In this document: piece by piece, positions 22,609 to 35,554 of the stretch
Layout of the letters: every line of letters starts with the position of its first letter
Numbering within the stretch: position 1 is the stretch's first letter
Assembly: GCA_021014325.1 (NCBI GenBank)
Contig: CM037472.1
Span: 17,097,063-17,161,062, forward strand
DNA from: Plazaster borealis
Lineage: Eukaryota; Echinodermata; Asteroidea; Forcipulatida; Labidiasteridae
Reading direction: 5' to 3'
DNA length: 64,000 nt
The notes under the pieces: model-generated
The model's input: the letters and a program-made list of their open reading frames with translations, nothing else
Database searches by the model: none
What the model was told of the DNA's origin: nothing
Program-made: the position numbers and the translations under genes

Positions 22609-25600
22609 CTGCCAAGGTTTACGTCGATCGTCGGACCGAGTGGTCCGTAACACACGTCTACTATAATACGTGTGATCAACTGGAGCAGGCGTGTTTCTAT
22701 TCATTCCAAATCAATGAAACCACACTAGAGCTGGAAGGAAACAACGTTTTGAACTTTTCAAAGATTAGAAATGCCACTGCATTTCAGAGAACCGATTCCA
22801 TCATAGACAACATGCCGCAGAGTAAAATCTACTTGATACATTCAGTGAACAAAAATGTCAAGAGCCGAAATGATGTTGAGCCGTTGGCATTCGTTTCTCA
22901 TGACAACATCAGCAACACGAGTAAAAAATCCATTTGTCTTTCCTTTTGTGACACATTCAATTGTGCGTATCTATTATTAGAATTTCGCCATGTAATAAAA
23001 ACGTTCAGAGTGATTAATGTTTTGTTTTACTGTTTTGTTGTCAGTGTCGGTTAAATAAAAACCGACATTGCATAAAACGTTCTTTCATGGAATTCCTGCT
23101 CCCTCATCATTGGAGAGCCCGGGGCGCTAGATTAAATTTCAAAACCGAACCTACGTGACAATTTTCTACACCATACAAAATTCAATTGCAATAAAAAGAC
23201 AGTAGGAACATTCCAAGTATGTTTGTTTAAACTGTATTGGTTTTGGATTCGTTTTAATTATACTAAAGAACCTTAAACACTTCATATCGGGCGTTATTGT
23301 CTACACAGTGTTTTGAAAGAATTTCAAGGTTAGCTCATATTACAGGTTGCCACATTGCGAGCTGGTTTGGGGTCTCCTTTGCACACAGTGGTTCCCCCAC
23401 AAGCTGAGCACACACAAACCGCGAACATTTAAACACGATTCGGTTTCACGCGGTCTTAAAACCCCCACGATAAGATAATGATGTCCCGGGCAACATTCGG
23501 AGACATTTAAGAGTGAATCGGCGGCAAAATGAAATTATGTCAATAATGGCCGGAGCGCACAATGCAATTGTTTGGGCGATGTAAAGTTTGCATGATCGAA
23601 AGCTGAATCTATAAATGGATGTCGATTGGGTTTCATGTTGCTGTGGAGGAGCGAGCCGCGGTGCGTTGCTCCGTTCCTACATTCCGTCAATTACGCATTG
23701 GAAACGGACTCCGGAGTCAAACGGAGGGTGAATTGTGTGTAATTGCGCAAGGAGCACCGGGCAAGAGCTTCGCTTCTAAGTGCACCGCCTTGGGGCGACG
23801 TATTTCATTTTCAAAATATTGGCAATGTTTGTAATAAAATACGGTCAGACAACCTCTCCATTTGTAATACGATGCTTGTTTGTGAATCATGCACAAATCC
23901 ATGCTTAATTTGAGAATTTACGGACACAGTGCCAATGCCCTGGTGAATTCTTTGTTTAAGATGAAGACTTCTCAAAAGGTAGCACTTAAGGGCTCTTGTC
24001 AACGCTCAATGTGCCAATGTGTTGATGTATTTTACATCAGTCTAAGAAAAGCTTCCACTTTGGGCTATGTGTGTGGACCCAGAGAGGGATGTGACGACCT
24101 CACGGCTTCAAGATGTCAATAGTGTGATTGTGAGGTCTTCATCTAATACAAGTTTCACACGAGGCATGGAAATGACAACTTATTTGGCCATTGAGCCATA
24201 CATTATTGTTTTAATCACGGGGGACAATTTTAGTATTTTCCAGTTTGTACTTACAGACTGCGTCAATGCTTTTTTTTTTAGACAGGAGTATTAATTTGGA
24301 TTTTGTTCCATTTCGGCATGTTTTGACCTAAAGTAATCAAATTCTCCTGTAGTTGTTTCTTATTATTAAGCTACCAGGATGGCATGTCGTGTAATATAAA
24401 CGTTGGGATTTTTGGTTGCGATGCACATGATGACTCCAAGACGTTCACCATTGACCTATGAACACTGGGAGACAGAACTTGCACAAATTGAATTGTCAAT
24501 CGCAAGGCTTTCCTTTGCTGAACAAATTTCTGTAGAATTCGGTGGAATTCACGGACGTGACCTTCGATTCAAACGGTGATTGAATTCATGCAATTTTCTC
24601 ATAAGAACTACGTGTAGGCCGTTAGCTATTCAAAGACGAGTGCAGATCGGCAAGGATGAGTGATAACTACGTTTCGTTAATATGCATATGACCTTGCGGC
24701 TTTTTTTGTTGGCTTTTTTTTTTTTCAAGAGGACTACAAGTTGCTTTTTGTACCTGTAGGCCTAGTGAGAGTTGCTCCATGTGCATGTGAGGATCGTCAT
24801 CACTTTGATGTGGTCCAATATACCATCTGAGCACATTTTAAACTGTGTTTCACGCCGTAGTAATCACTAACCACGCATAGTCAATAAAGTCTATCTCACG
24901 ATAATTAAACTCCAAAAATGGTGGACGGAGTTGCTAGGTGACGTTTCTGCAAGGGTTCACAAATTCAATCAACTCAAATCATACAACCAATCAAACAACC
25001 CTTGGTAATTATTCTTCACCCATATTCCTGAAAATTGTCTCTCTAACGTAATAGTAAGAGGCTCGTGTGTTATTATTAGTTGTTTTCAAAGGGTTTTTTT
25101 ATGCAAACAATGCGTGACGGAATCATGGTGGTTGGATGAGGCCTCGTGTTGTACCAATGACCTTCCTGTGGGAGATGTTTTTGCAAGAGATGTGTTATCA
25201 AACTTGGTTGGCTGCCGTCTTTAGTATGCTCCTTTCAAACATAAAATATTCCCGTGTTTACGACTAGTTGAGCAGAATGAATGGGAAGCTTTTCAACAAC
25301 CACAGCCATCACGTAGTGCTTGACCTGGGGGCCTTTCATGACAGTAATGTATGTTCTTATTTAACTTTTTAAGACGGAAATAAAGGGTAAGGTCTGAGTA
25401 GACTCGCCCTGTGACTTCGGTTTGGTTTGTTTTCCTTCATGGATGTGAATTCTTTTGAAGTTCGCGATTTAATGATTTAAGAGCATTCGTTACCCTCGTA
25501 GCTCAAATGATCACTGTGTAGTGTGGATCCTGGTAATTCTTACACATTGTTAGCTATACACAATTCAGTACCGATGCTAAAATTGGAGATTACTAGTGGA

Positions 25601-26615
25601 TTTCATTGTGATTTATTTTATCTGTGATTATCCGTCCCAAGGCCGCGATAATAAAAGTTGTATATACGTATGTCTGGATAATTTAAGAATTGGTATTTGA
25701 TCATATTAAAGTAATTCTGCCATTAATATTTCAGTTATTGAAAGAAGAGACGGTGCAGAAGAAACTCTTAAGAATGGTTTTATTGAGATTTAATCTACTC
25801 TGAAAAAGCAGCCACACAATGATCCACGTTATACGAATGATCTCTTGTATACCACTAATAATAATGGTTTACGGCCGGCAAATTACACAGTACTGTTTAC
25901 ACTGACTATTTAATTTCTGAATTAAGAATACTGTCAGGAGATATATTGCATGTACATCATTGTTTCAATGTTTAATCAAGACAAACAGACAGTGGGGATA
26001 CTTAGTCTGTGCTCCTTCATAATGATGGGCTATAATTAATGATAATCACATCTGTGCACAAGGTGCCGGATAATTCACCAACGAAAGAGGGCGCTGCGTA
26101 CAAAACAGCTGGATGTCTTTTACTCTAATCGCTTGGTTTGCGTTTTAATTGTTATAAGAGAAGTTGTTTCTATTAAATGTTATGCAGATTCAACGGAACA
26201 TTTTACTAATACTTGTTAAGACGGTCCAATATTTTAAATTGCAAATCCTACCAGACTGCCTTTTGCCACACCACATAAGGTTATGCAATTTTACACAACT
26301 TTTCAAGTGGTATTTCGACCGGGAAAATTTGTCTTTTGCTACTGCATCCAGAAGTGGACATAATTGATTCGCTGCGATGGAAATTAAATTTGCAACAGTG
26401 ACGGAAGTTGGAGTGTGTAGTGACACTTGTGTGTAGACCCGCCGTAAGGGGTCGAAGCTGCAGCCCCGGGCCTTTGCGCATTATGCTTCCTCTTCCTGAA
26501 CAGTTAACCAAAAAATGGTTTATTAGCTTCAACTACCGAGTAGAAATCACAATTACAACTTCATCGATAACTGTATGCAGTCTTTGCCAGTCAAACGATC
26601 TCTTTTTTTTTATAG
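22609..26615. other. Non-coding DNA, nothing firmly recognised
   Basis: Two open frames (22749-23054, 101 codons; 23619-23834, 71 codons) show no known domain. The second follows a TATAAATG at about 23610 in GC-richer sequence. A TAGGCCTA palindrome lies at 24757-24764. Confidence 0.35.
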
Positions 26616-26796
26616 GCAGATGTTTTGCCGTTGGGGCGATATCGGTTCTTGCGCGTTCAAGAACACCATGTCCACGCAATTGTGTTCGCCAATATGGGGT
26701 TCTTATTACACCTCGTATGGGCGGCCACGGGAAATCGATGAGACTTTGGAGATCCAAGCGCTTAGGACTCATCTTGCCTTTTTAAAAGGGAACTGA
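26616..26796 (+). other. GC-rich island open in several frames, possible exon
   Basis: A polypyrimidine tract ending TTTTTTTTATAG (to 26615) precedes a GC-richer block. One frame begins at an ATG (26668) with MSTQLCSPIWGSYYTSYG, continues RPREIDETLEIQALRTHL and stops at 26794-26796. A second frame gives ADVLPLGRYRFLRVQEHH followed by a hydrophobic stretch and stops earlier. Both look protein-like, and I cannot tell which, if either, is used. No good GT donor ends the first frame, so it would have to be a terminal exon or a small protein. It may instead be a conserved non-coding or regulatory block. Confidence 0.28.
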
Positions 26797-27854
26797 GGCT
26801 GCAAACGACGAGGCTCTTATTGAATTTCTTCCCCCGGAGTTGATCCCAGGGAAGAAGCTAATACTGCCCTAGAACGGGAGATGGGAGATCAGTGTCTATG
26901 AATCCCGAGAAAATGAGACAAACTTCTGCTGTGCCAATTAACTTCTTCTATGCCGGGTTTGTGTTAACAAACAAATAAGGACATCGCGGACCCGCGTGAA
27001 AATAATAATATCGCAGCAATCTGGAACCCGTTTGTCGCATGTCGAGGCCTATGGGGGGGGGGGTTCCGTTTCATCAGAGTCCCATCTTTGCTTTTACTTG
27101 TTAGTATTTTAATCGACAGAAACCTCTGATTATGACCCCTTTGAGACCAGGAGAATTTATGAATGAACAGGGTTTTCTCGCGACTTTCAATTTAAAGTAC
27201 ACAACATTTTGAAGAAACTCGTTCTCTACCAACGTTGCCTATCATGAACTGGGCACTATTATGCTTACATAGTTTGAATTAAGTTTCACATTCAGTACGT
27301 AAGTTAAGAGATAAAGAGTTTGACATTTTGCCTAGTCAAGAAGACGACCGAACTGACTATTTGACGATTGTTATACGCAGTTCAACGTGTGTGATGTATA
27401 TTAGTCTATACGGCAGAAGCAAGGCTAGCCGGTGGTAATAGTATCCAGACGTAGTGTTAATTGTCGGCGATTCTGCCAAGCATCGAACATGGACAATGTA
27501 TGTTTTGGGGTTACCACGGTAATTACATTACACACGATGAATGTATTATGAAGTTAGCCAGGTTGGCTGTCTCTAGTGTCAATTGAACTTTCATCTGATA
27601 TAAAGATTTGGCAGTGAAATAATGTTCTGTCAGTATGTGTAATTAAAGCAATGTATTTATCGTTACGCTTCAACTGACTTGTGTGATAGTCAAGGACGTG
27701 ATCATTATATATTATGCAACAACAAAACGAGGCTTATATGTAAATAAAATGAAAAAAGATACAACAGCTAAAACACATGGGAATGCTGAGTTACATTTGA
27801 TTACTGGTATAGCTCCATCGTGTGAGACGGAGCTGAGCTAAGTGTTGTTGTCCT
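26797..27854. other. Non-coding DNA, nothing recognised
   Basis: No supported feature. A G-run lies at about 27053-27063. Confidence 0.35.
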
Positions 27855-28110
27855 AGCCCCAATTTCATGGCACTGCACATACCACATAGCGCTGCTTACG
27901 TTGACCTGGACCCAATTTCATAGAACTGCTTAAGCAGAAAATATTGCTAAACATTTCTCTGTTAAGCAGAAATGAGCAGGATACCAGTCAAAAGAAAATG
28001 GTAAATGTGACATTGTAGTTACGCTGGTAACCTTATTCTGGAAAGCATAATTTTGTTGTGCTTAGCAAATGCACAAATTCGCGATTGGCAGAGTCATGAA
28101 ATCGGTCCCT
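27855..28110. mobile_element. 'CCCAATTTCATG' inverted-repeat MITE plus a truncated tip
   Basis: A copy with left end GGACCCAATTTCATAGAACT (27908) and degenerate right end GCAGAGTCATGAAATCGG (to about 28109) is about 200 bp long. A second left tip (CCCCAATTTCATGGCACTGC, 27857) lies just upstream. The left terminal region reads CTGCTTAAGCAGAAA, which is the unoccupied version of the site interrupted at 60505-60705. Related elements are at 34775-34895, 60481-60865 and 61397-61566. Confidence 0.75.
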
Positions 28111-29533
28111 CCTCAACGGATTTTTTTGTTAATGGACATCCAAAAAAATCATCTATGCCCACTCACTTTAGCTGGAGATATTACCGCATCAGAAATCATT
28201 TCTTAAAAAATATTATACTAAAAACTCGCTTTTCGTTGAAGGCAAACATAGGAAGCAATGTATATTTTGTGCCACGGTTTCAAGTTGATAACGACTTGGC
28301 ATGACTTGATTGCGTGCATGACCGAACATGAAATGGAATGATATGGCATTCATGCATGGCATGACACGACGCTAAATCATAACACGGCATGACGTTGGCG
28401 TGAGATGACGTTCACCATATGACATATCGTAACATGCTCTTATACAGCACATAATTTTTTGAATACACAATGTGTTTTTTAAACATCTTTATAGAGTGTT
28501 GTTAATGTTTATGATCATCTTTTGTAAAGGGCCATAAGTGTTAAAGCATTGATATATTTCTACGCTATAGAAATCTTGTTGGTTTCGTTATCACGACGGG
28601 TATGTCTATATGCTTTTGTGATAATGCATTGAGCTACCATGGTAATATGACATGTACAATGTTAAATATAAAATGACCTGACCTGACACGACATCACACT
28701 TCTGACTTTGTTGGCATCACTCAAGAAACCAAGTGATATAAATGTAAAGAATACGAATTATAGCCTGCATCCCTGAGAATCCTTAACAAGAATTCTGCCC
28801 GAAAATAATGCAGGTAATTTGTGTAGGATCTGAAGCATTAGGGGAAAAAATGAAATTACATGTAGATTTCCATTAGCCGTCTGAACCTGGGTTCTCTCTT
28901 GACGTGCCTACTAATTTGGTTGCCATGGTTTCGCGTACAATAACCTTCATGTTCTGAATCTGGGACAGGCCGTTATAGGCCAAGTTGACAATGTGCTGGG
29001 ACGTATATAGATGTCATAAACATGTAGATCAAACGATTCACGCCATCCCTGGATGAAGGGGGAAGCTTGATACGTCATAGAGGCAAAGAGAGTGCCTGTC
29101 GCTGGGGAGCGAGGGAAAAAAAGGGTTGGACACGAGGGGGAGTGTGTCAGCATTGTGCCTTTATGTAATTCGTGGATAGTGATGCGGTTCTGAAACCACG
29201 TGTAGTTTATTGCGTGGGCGTGGACGTTTTCAAACGCCGAGAACGTTGTTGTGTATTTATTCCTGTCCGTACCTCCAGTGAGTAATGCTCGTCGTGTATT
29301 GGAAACCACAAACTGTGCCACTGCAGGGCAGCGTTCTGCTGGTTGCTGTATTTGTTGTGTTTTTGTAAGTAAACTTGATGGAATGTAATGTAACTTGTAA
29401 TCTCGTACAGTTATATTTAAATGGATTAAAGTTCCCGGGATGCTTTTCAAATGTCTCTTGGACGAAGACTCGATAAGTTTTTTCAGTGAAACATTTTTCT
29501 CTCTTTGTTTTTCTTCATTGACATTTTGTGCAG
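28111..29533. other. Non-coding DNA with degenerate GGCATGAC-type repeats
   Basis: 28298-28450 is rich in degenerate GCATGAC/CATGGCATGAC strings. A minus-strand open frame at 28947-29450 (167 codons) has no recognisable motif, and its length is within what chance allows over 64 kb. Confidence 0.4.
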
Positions 29534-29709
29534 CAGAGTTGAAGAATTCTTGTGAACAGTGTCAACACCGTTCCGTGATATTCACGCTGATGAGACAATC
29601 AGGGGATGCGGCTGGAGCCTGTCTACCCTACACACAATGTCCACTTAATACTGCAAATTCGGTTTGGCATACCGAGGACCTGCTCAGGCCCATTAGCGAC
29701 CGTGGCTAG
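29534..29709 (+). CDS. Candidate terminal exon, cysteine-containing, unknown
   Basis: A long pyrimidine tract ending CATTTTGTGCAG (to 29533) is among the best acceptors in the window. The open frame entering at phase 1 encodes AELKNSCEQCQHRSVIFTLM, then GDAAGACLPYTQC, and stops at TAG (29707-29709). It has four cysteines but no family I recognise. An ATTAAA follows immediately at 29710. No in-frame consensus donor is present, so if real it is a terminal exon. A different frame from 29606 is also open, which weakens the call. Confidence 0.27.
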
Positions 29710-30165
29710 ATTAAAGACAGGTCGTTGTGGGAAATCAACGACCAAAACGTGCCAGCTCCGTAAAGAGGGTCAACTCAGAAACTCTACCCGCTACTCGTGG
29801 ATAATTAAAGGTATGAAAACTCCTGTAAACTCCAACCACTGGAGAATTTGGTGTGCAATCATAATATGAAGTGTTATAGAGACCACATGTTTGGTAATTT
29901 GTACCTAAAGGAGAGACAACATTTTGAAAAGCTGTGTTGGAGTGAAAAATTAAGCGTATTTTCCTAGATAGCCTATCTACTAGAATTGTATATCATGTTT
30001 ATGTGATTTTTATTTGTTGCTGTCGTTGTTTCAGCAAGGGACTGTCTTCTACTGAATTTACACAACATGAAGCAATTAAGCAACTGCAATTGAGCTTACT
30101 AAACTTATTGCACTTGAACCTTGAAATGTTGTTAAATATGGAATTTGAGCTCGGATTCTGCATAA

Positions 30166-30283
30166 TGTTGACCCTTTTCTGGGTCACTTTGACACATATT
30201 CCGGGTCATACTGACCCAGAAATGGGTCAGACTCACGGAACCCGGATCCGGGTCATTTCTGACCCGGAAGATCTTAGAGTGTA
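30166..30283. mobile_element. TA-flanked GGGTC-rich MITE, truncated copy 2
   Basis: This is the right half of the element seen at 45838-46080: GGGTCACTTTGACACATATT through CCCGGATCCGGGTCATTTCT to the end CTTAGAGTGTA (30273-30283). The left end is missing. Confidence 0.75.
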
Positions 30284-32999
30284 ATGTCCAACACTTCGGC
30301 AAAATCGTCAAGTTACAAAATATATGTGTTTTCGTCAGGAAATATAACAACCCGTACAAATCCCTGAAACAAATATCAGAAATGAGCGCTGTGGCTTTTT
30401 TTTTAATGCAAACCACCTGCACAGAAACGTCTTCAAGTAATTCTATACCGCTGAGGCCATCCACATCAAACAACCATTACGCACATTCTCTCGTAATCCG
30501 CCACATAATGACAAGTATTTTCAGCCCATCAGTCGACGAAACATTTTGACTGATTGACGTCATTTACCGACAAAATGGACACGCGTTTTTGTTTGTACAA
30601 CGCCATGAAGAATCACATATGACAGGACCTGTTAAGTGTAAATACATTTATTTTTATGGGACCGATCTATTTACATTGTGTTATGGTTGCTTCAAAACAG
30701 GTGTTTTACTAAAAATGGAAAAAAAGTCTCGCCTTCACAGAGTTCTGTGTAAAACTGGAGATAAAAACTGAAGTGGACTTTGAATTCAATATAGTGAGAC
30801 ATTTTTTGCATACATCCGGTTGATTTCTCTTGAAGTATTACATTATACCACATGTAGGCTATTTTGTTCACATTTATTTTGTGGATTCTTGCGTTGTTTT
30901 CAGAAGCGTAAAGGTTTGTTTTCTCCCATTCCCGTAATCGGTCGTTTTCGTCTCGTGTTTTTCCACTTAAAGATTCGTGTGGCAGATGTTATGAACACTT
31001 GACATTGTAGATTTGATCCAGACCTACACAAAAACATAAAATACCCTACTGGTCTGCACGATTTAAAAAATATATATATATATTATATTATTTACAGAAG
31101 GCTGCTCGTCAGTGCATAGTAGTTTGAAACCCTTTATTGTTATGTGAACATGTTCGTGCACTCTCCATATCTATGCAGAACCCGATCAATTTCCTTCGAA
31201 CCTTTCAGGGTTTGTTATGTTCCTTTCTGAAAAACAAACTTGACCGATCCCACACAAATATAACCTGGATTCCTACATCTGTCATTTTCTTCAATTCTTG
31301 GGGTTGTACGAGGCATGTTCAGTTTCTCAAGTGCCTGTCATACAGTGACACACCGCGGCCGTTCTGTCTCATCTAGCGATTGTTCTATCCGGGGTGATTG
31401 GGGCAGCGCGTGCCTTGGATTATATCGCAGTTAATTTGGTACATCAATTTGACAGCTCCGTGATGGTGGACCTTTATTTGTACGTAAACACATCAGAGAT
31501 CGCAAGTTGCGATGCTGTGAACTGTGAATCAGTTTTAGAATCGAAGTGACACTGACTTTTGGATTGAAAAATTCCCACTGATGACAGGTTGATGGTGGTT
31601 GGCAATCCGCGGTGGTGACGACGCTGAGTGTTATTATTTAAAATTGATGCTGTGATTTGACTCATGCCATCCACAAGTGAGACAATAACTGCGTAAGCCA
31701 AGCAGTTTTGCAGCTTCAGTGAGTGAAGTCGGACCACTGATTTATGGGGAAATCGGCGGTCTTGATATCCGTATAGTTCAAACCAATTTAATCTAATTTA
31801 ATCAAGCAACCTCATAACCAAACCAAACCATTATTTCGTCTGCTCGGGACTATAAAGGTCATTAGTGCAATTTGTATGGATTTCATAAAATTGCTTTTGC
31901 ATATTTTGGAGCTCCTGGTAATTGGCGTTTATTGATCTTGAGTGGTCTCCAAAGTAATTGTTTGGCAAAATTAAAAGAAAAAATCATTTTTCTAAGTTAA
32001 ACATTTGTTTGTTGATTTTTATTTTACTTTTTTCAAATTAATACGCATTTTTTAAATGACCTTTTGATCATTACGAGTATGAAATTGCAAGTAATGACCT
32101 TAAAGCACTGAGCCGACAATTTAATACTTGATTAACTATCGCTAATATAATTTGTTGAATGCCAAATTGATGATGATGGTGGACCAATAGATATAACGTA
32201 ATGGACACTTTTGAAGACCCGTCGACCGACTTGCATCCACCAAAATGCAACCTTTTTACAGTCAGTAAAATGCTGCGGTTAATTAGTGCGGGCTTTTACA
32301 TGACATCAGCAAACGTCAACCTGATTTTTTTGTGGCAGATTCTCAGTGCTTTTCCGTGAATTTGTGATCTTTAATTACCTCCTTCTACTATGAGTCAATA
32401 TTTAACCTTTATATGACCGGGAAAATGTCACCATTCAATCTCAGACGATGGTGCGGTACGTTTCATCCAGCTTTAGATACAGCCGTCTGTGATCGGTAAA
32501 TTGATTTCTAACCATGTCATATTCACACTTTTCACTCCTGCTTTTATGCTTCATTTTGTTCATATTTATTAGCAGTAGTACCACATGATAAACAAGACCT
32601 TGACTTGTAATGGATGTATAGGGGGACAGTCACTTTGACCGATTCTCGCCTGTTTCGCGATGACCAGCGAGATTTTTATTTATTAATTTAGTCCTTTATA
32701 GGACGACTGCGATAAGTATAGGAATTCAATTAGGAATTGTGAACAATTTGCGATAATTCGTTGAGGAATGAAGTTGATATTTATCGTCCGCATTGGTACA
32801 ATCTTAGGATTAATTAACCTTGTTGTTGTCGAAATGTCTTGAAGTCTTACTCTTTTATGTTCTTGGCAATTTGGTTTGGGATGTGTTTGGTGGATGGCGT
32901 TCCTCTGGCTAATAATTACGTTGAGTGAATAGTACCTTGACACGGCACAATGTCTTGGAAAAACGGGTTTCATGAAATCGGAGATTGGTTTAGAATAAT

Positions 33000-33000
<1 letters not shown>
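30284..33000. other. Non-coding DNA, one weak exon candidate
   Basis: A strong-looking acceptor (GCGTTGTTTTCAG to 30903) leads into KRKGLFSPIPVIGRFRLVFF and a stop at 31000-31002, with no further support. Otherwise nothing is recognised. A short (TA)n lies at about 31070-31084. Confidence 0.3.
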
Positions 33001-33044
<44 letters not shown>

Positions 33045-33295
33045 AAAATGGGTCGAACAGGCCCTATATGGTGTTGTTGTTGTAGTTATGGAATAGTGTC
33101 GAACAGGTCCTATATAGTGTTGTTGTTGTTGTTTTTGTTGTTGTTGTTCTTGTTTGGTAATGTCGAACAGGCCCTATATTGTGGTGTTGTTGTTGTTGTT
33201 GTTGTTGTTGGTGTTGTTATTGTTGTTGTTGTTGTTGTTGTTATTGTTGGATAGTGTCGAACAGGCCCTATATTGTGTTGTGTTGTTGTTGCTTA
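33001..33295. repeat. Compound (GTT)n repeat with a reiterated 22-bp motif
   Basis: GTT triplet runs alternate with four copies of GTCGAACAGGCCCTATAT, starting at 33052, 33098, 33162 and 33255. The cysteine-rich and leucine-rich open frames here are translations of the triplet repeat and not genes. Confidence 0.95.
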
Positions 33296-34774
33296 TTTGT
33301 TTCCCCACGCAGCAATCATCTTGTATATTGTTCATTCATCTCAATAATCAAACCAAGGATAAAAAGAAAAACAAGCAATTTAGTCCATTATTAAATCTCG
33401 GGGGTTTTTGTGTGCAATTGTTCTAATAATTACGGTAGGCTATACATAAACGGATCCAAATGATGGCAGTGTAATATTATTCCTTCCCTTGTTGTGAAAC
33501 TAAAATGTCTAGTGTTTGAGTCTATATAGGCAGTGTGACGAAAGGTACGGGTCTAACGTATGTAATAAAGTTCTCAAGTCGCCCGGAAACAATTTTTGGA
33601 CACAGCATAGATTGGAACAGAAATAGATGCATCGACCTAGAAAAAAATCCTCGCACTCGTTATGTGTCATATTTTCCACAGTTTCAGAAAAATTTAATGT
33701 CGAGGACTTGGCCTATATAATGAACCGGTACCTCATCAAATATAATATGGCACAGAAATGCGTTGAGCTTGTCGTAACTCTAGCCATGATTGCTGTTGGC
33801 TTCATCAAATTGCTTTCGGCATAAGTGATACGAGATATGGCTTCAATGCCGTCTTTATTCATCCGACTTCGATTTTGACGGGCTTGTAAAAAAGCAAGAC
33901 TTCTGTGAAACAGTGTCACATGCTGCCTTGATTTACGGCGTAGGCTAACAAGGTTTGCGCAGAGCGAGAAAGTTGTGTTCAGACCCAGTGACTTGATTGA
34001 TGGCGTTTAATTTAACGTAACGTTGTCAAAGTACGACTTTCAATCCACTGCGATCAGCCCCTTTATTTTTGCCTTATTTCCATCAAAATGTGAGGTTTAA
34101 ATTGCCCCCATTACGGAACACGCTCGTATGTGTTGAAGCATGCCCGGGGAAGTATACGGTTGAGCTGCAACGAAACCCATTTTTTCTTTGAGGAGCAAAT
34201 TGTATATATACGTTTCATTAATGACTCTGCATTAGCAGGTTTATACTAGGTCAGGAGGATTTTTTATTTAGAGCACTCTTAGATAGGTGCACAGTTTTTG
34301 ACACATGCTCATGCTCTATTAAATGTTCTAAAATGTACCATTAGACCATCCGTGCATTGCGGGAACTTATTTTCACAGATCCAAATTGATCTATATACCG
34401 TTTCCATAGGCCTCTCCAAAAAGGGTCATAATGGAGTTTAAAGGAAAAGGCGTATGACCATTTTAATTTGATACAAAAAGGACAACAATTAATGTTTTTG
34501 CAGCAAAACGGCGTGAATTCGAAGAGTGTTCTAGTTTCAAATTAATGTTAACACATTGTCTCGACATTAACTAAAAAGACCTCTCTTTCTCCATGTTTCT
34601 GATTCAACCCAAAGCTGTTGATTTGGCGCGTCTCAGCGACGGTATACCAATAACTTGGTTTAACTCGATTTATTTTTAAAATGTTAAACATTTACACAGA
34701 AAAACAGATGAAAACAAATCTCATTTAATAAAGGGAGAGCACAACATTGGTAAGATTGAAAAGGTAAATGTTTA
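33296..34774. other. Non-coding DNA, nothing recognised
   Basis: Short open frames near 33535-33919 on both strands show no domain. Confidence 0.35.
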
Positions 34775-34895
34775 CAGGGCCCAATTTCATGGCTCTGCTT
34801 ACCGCGGAATTATACGGTTACGGCTTATTGTGTGCCTTACAGGGCGCTGTAAGCGCAGAATTTCGCAGTGAGCAGAGCCATGAAATTGGACCCTG
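34775..34895. mobile_element. 121-bp MITE with near-perfect 25-bp terminal inverted repeats
   Basis: The left terminus (34775-34799, starting CAGGGCCCAATTTCATGG) and the right terminus (34871-34895) are inverted copies matching at 24 of 25 positions. The whole element would fold into a hairpin. It shares its ends with the elements at 27908 and 60481 but is shorter inside. No clear target-site duplication is visible. Confidence 0.9.
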
Positions 34896-35114
34896 ACCAA
34901 CACATAACTTACACGGTTTAAAGATGGTCATGGTGGAAAGTCCCCTTTAAATATTTTCCCCCTGAAATCCTATAGCATTTTGAGAAATGGGTCAAACAAT
35001 TAGTTTTGATCTCGCCCGACCAAAAACTCGATGTTCTAAAACAGTCAAAACCTTGTAAGGTTTTGTCACTATTTTCTCTTGACTCCGTGGACATGTTGGG
35101 TCCTAAAAGTGTGG

Positions 35115-35153
35115 ATACCGGTCTTTGACAATCGCCAAGGCTGTACGTGTGCT
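35115..35153. mobile_element. Right-end fragment of the TTAA-type MITE
   Basis: CCGGTCTTTGACAATCGCCA, then a diverged GTACGTGTGCT, meets TTAA at 35154-35157. This matches the end of the 60509-60701 copy (GGTCTTTGACAATTTCCAAA...TTAA). The left part is not clear; a TTAA at 34918 might mark it. Confidence 0.45.
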
Positions 35154-35378
35154 TTAAAGCAACCAATCGTTAGGAACGTGTTGGCATTGAACCATCAAAA
35201 TAATAAGAGTAGTTCATGTGTGAAAAATCAACAAACCGTGGCTCGGTTTTTTTATGACATTTAGAAAGAGAAGAACATAACGCAGCTCGGAAACCAGCAC
35301 AACTGATGAACTTGGTAAATTAAACCTCTCAATGTGTACTCCCACTCAGATGTTAAAGAGTTATTTTAATGTTTTTAT

Positions 35379-35437
35379 GTTTTATTTATTTTATTTTATT
35401 TTATTTTATTTATTTATTTATTTATTTATTTATTTGT

Positions 35438-35495
<58 letters not shown>

Positions 35496-35554
35496 TATTT
35501 TTTATTTATTTATTTATTTATTTATTTATTTTTTTTTTTTTTGGGGGGGGGGGT
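35379..35554. repeat. (TTTA)n microsatellite ending in poly-T then poly-G
   Basis: About 150 bp of TTTA/TTTTA units pass into a T-run and then a G-run (about 35543-35554). The repeated YLFI-type open frames are artefacts. The poly-T to poly-G junction resembles the one at 8071-8101. Confidence 0.95.

Noticed and set aside
22367..22679. Two minus-strand open frames with repeated STHYVRP
   Set aside because: They are translations of the 14-bp minisatellite.
28947..29450. 167-codon minus-strand open frame as a gene
   Set aside because: It has no motif or splice context, and its length is compatible with chance in 64 kb read in six frames.
33048..33426. Cysteine-rich and leucine/valine-rich open frames
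   Set aside because: They are translations of the GTT triplet repeat.
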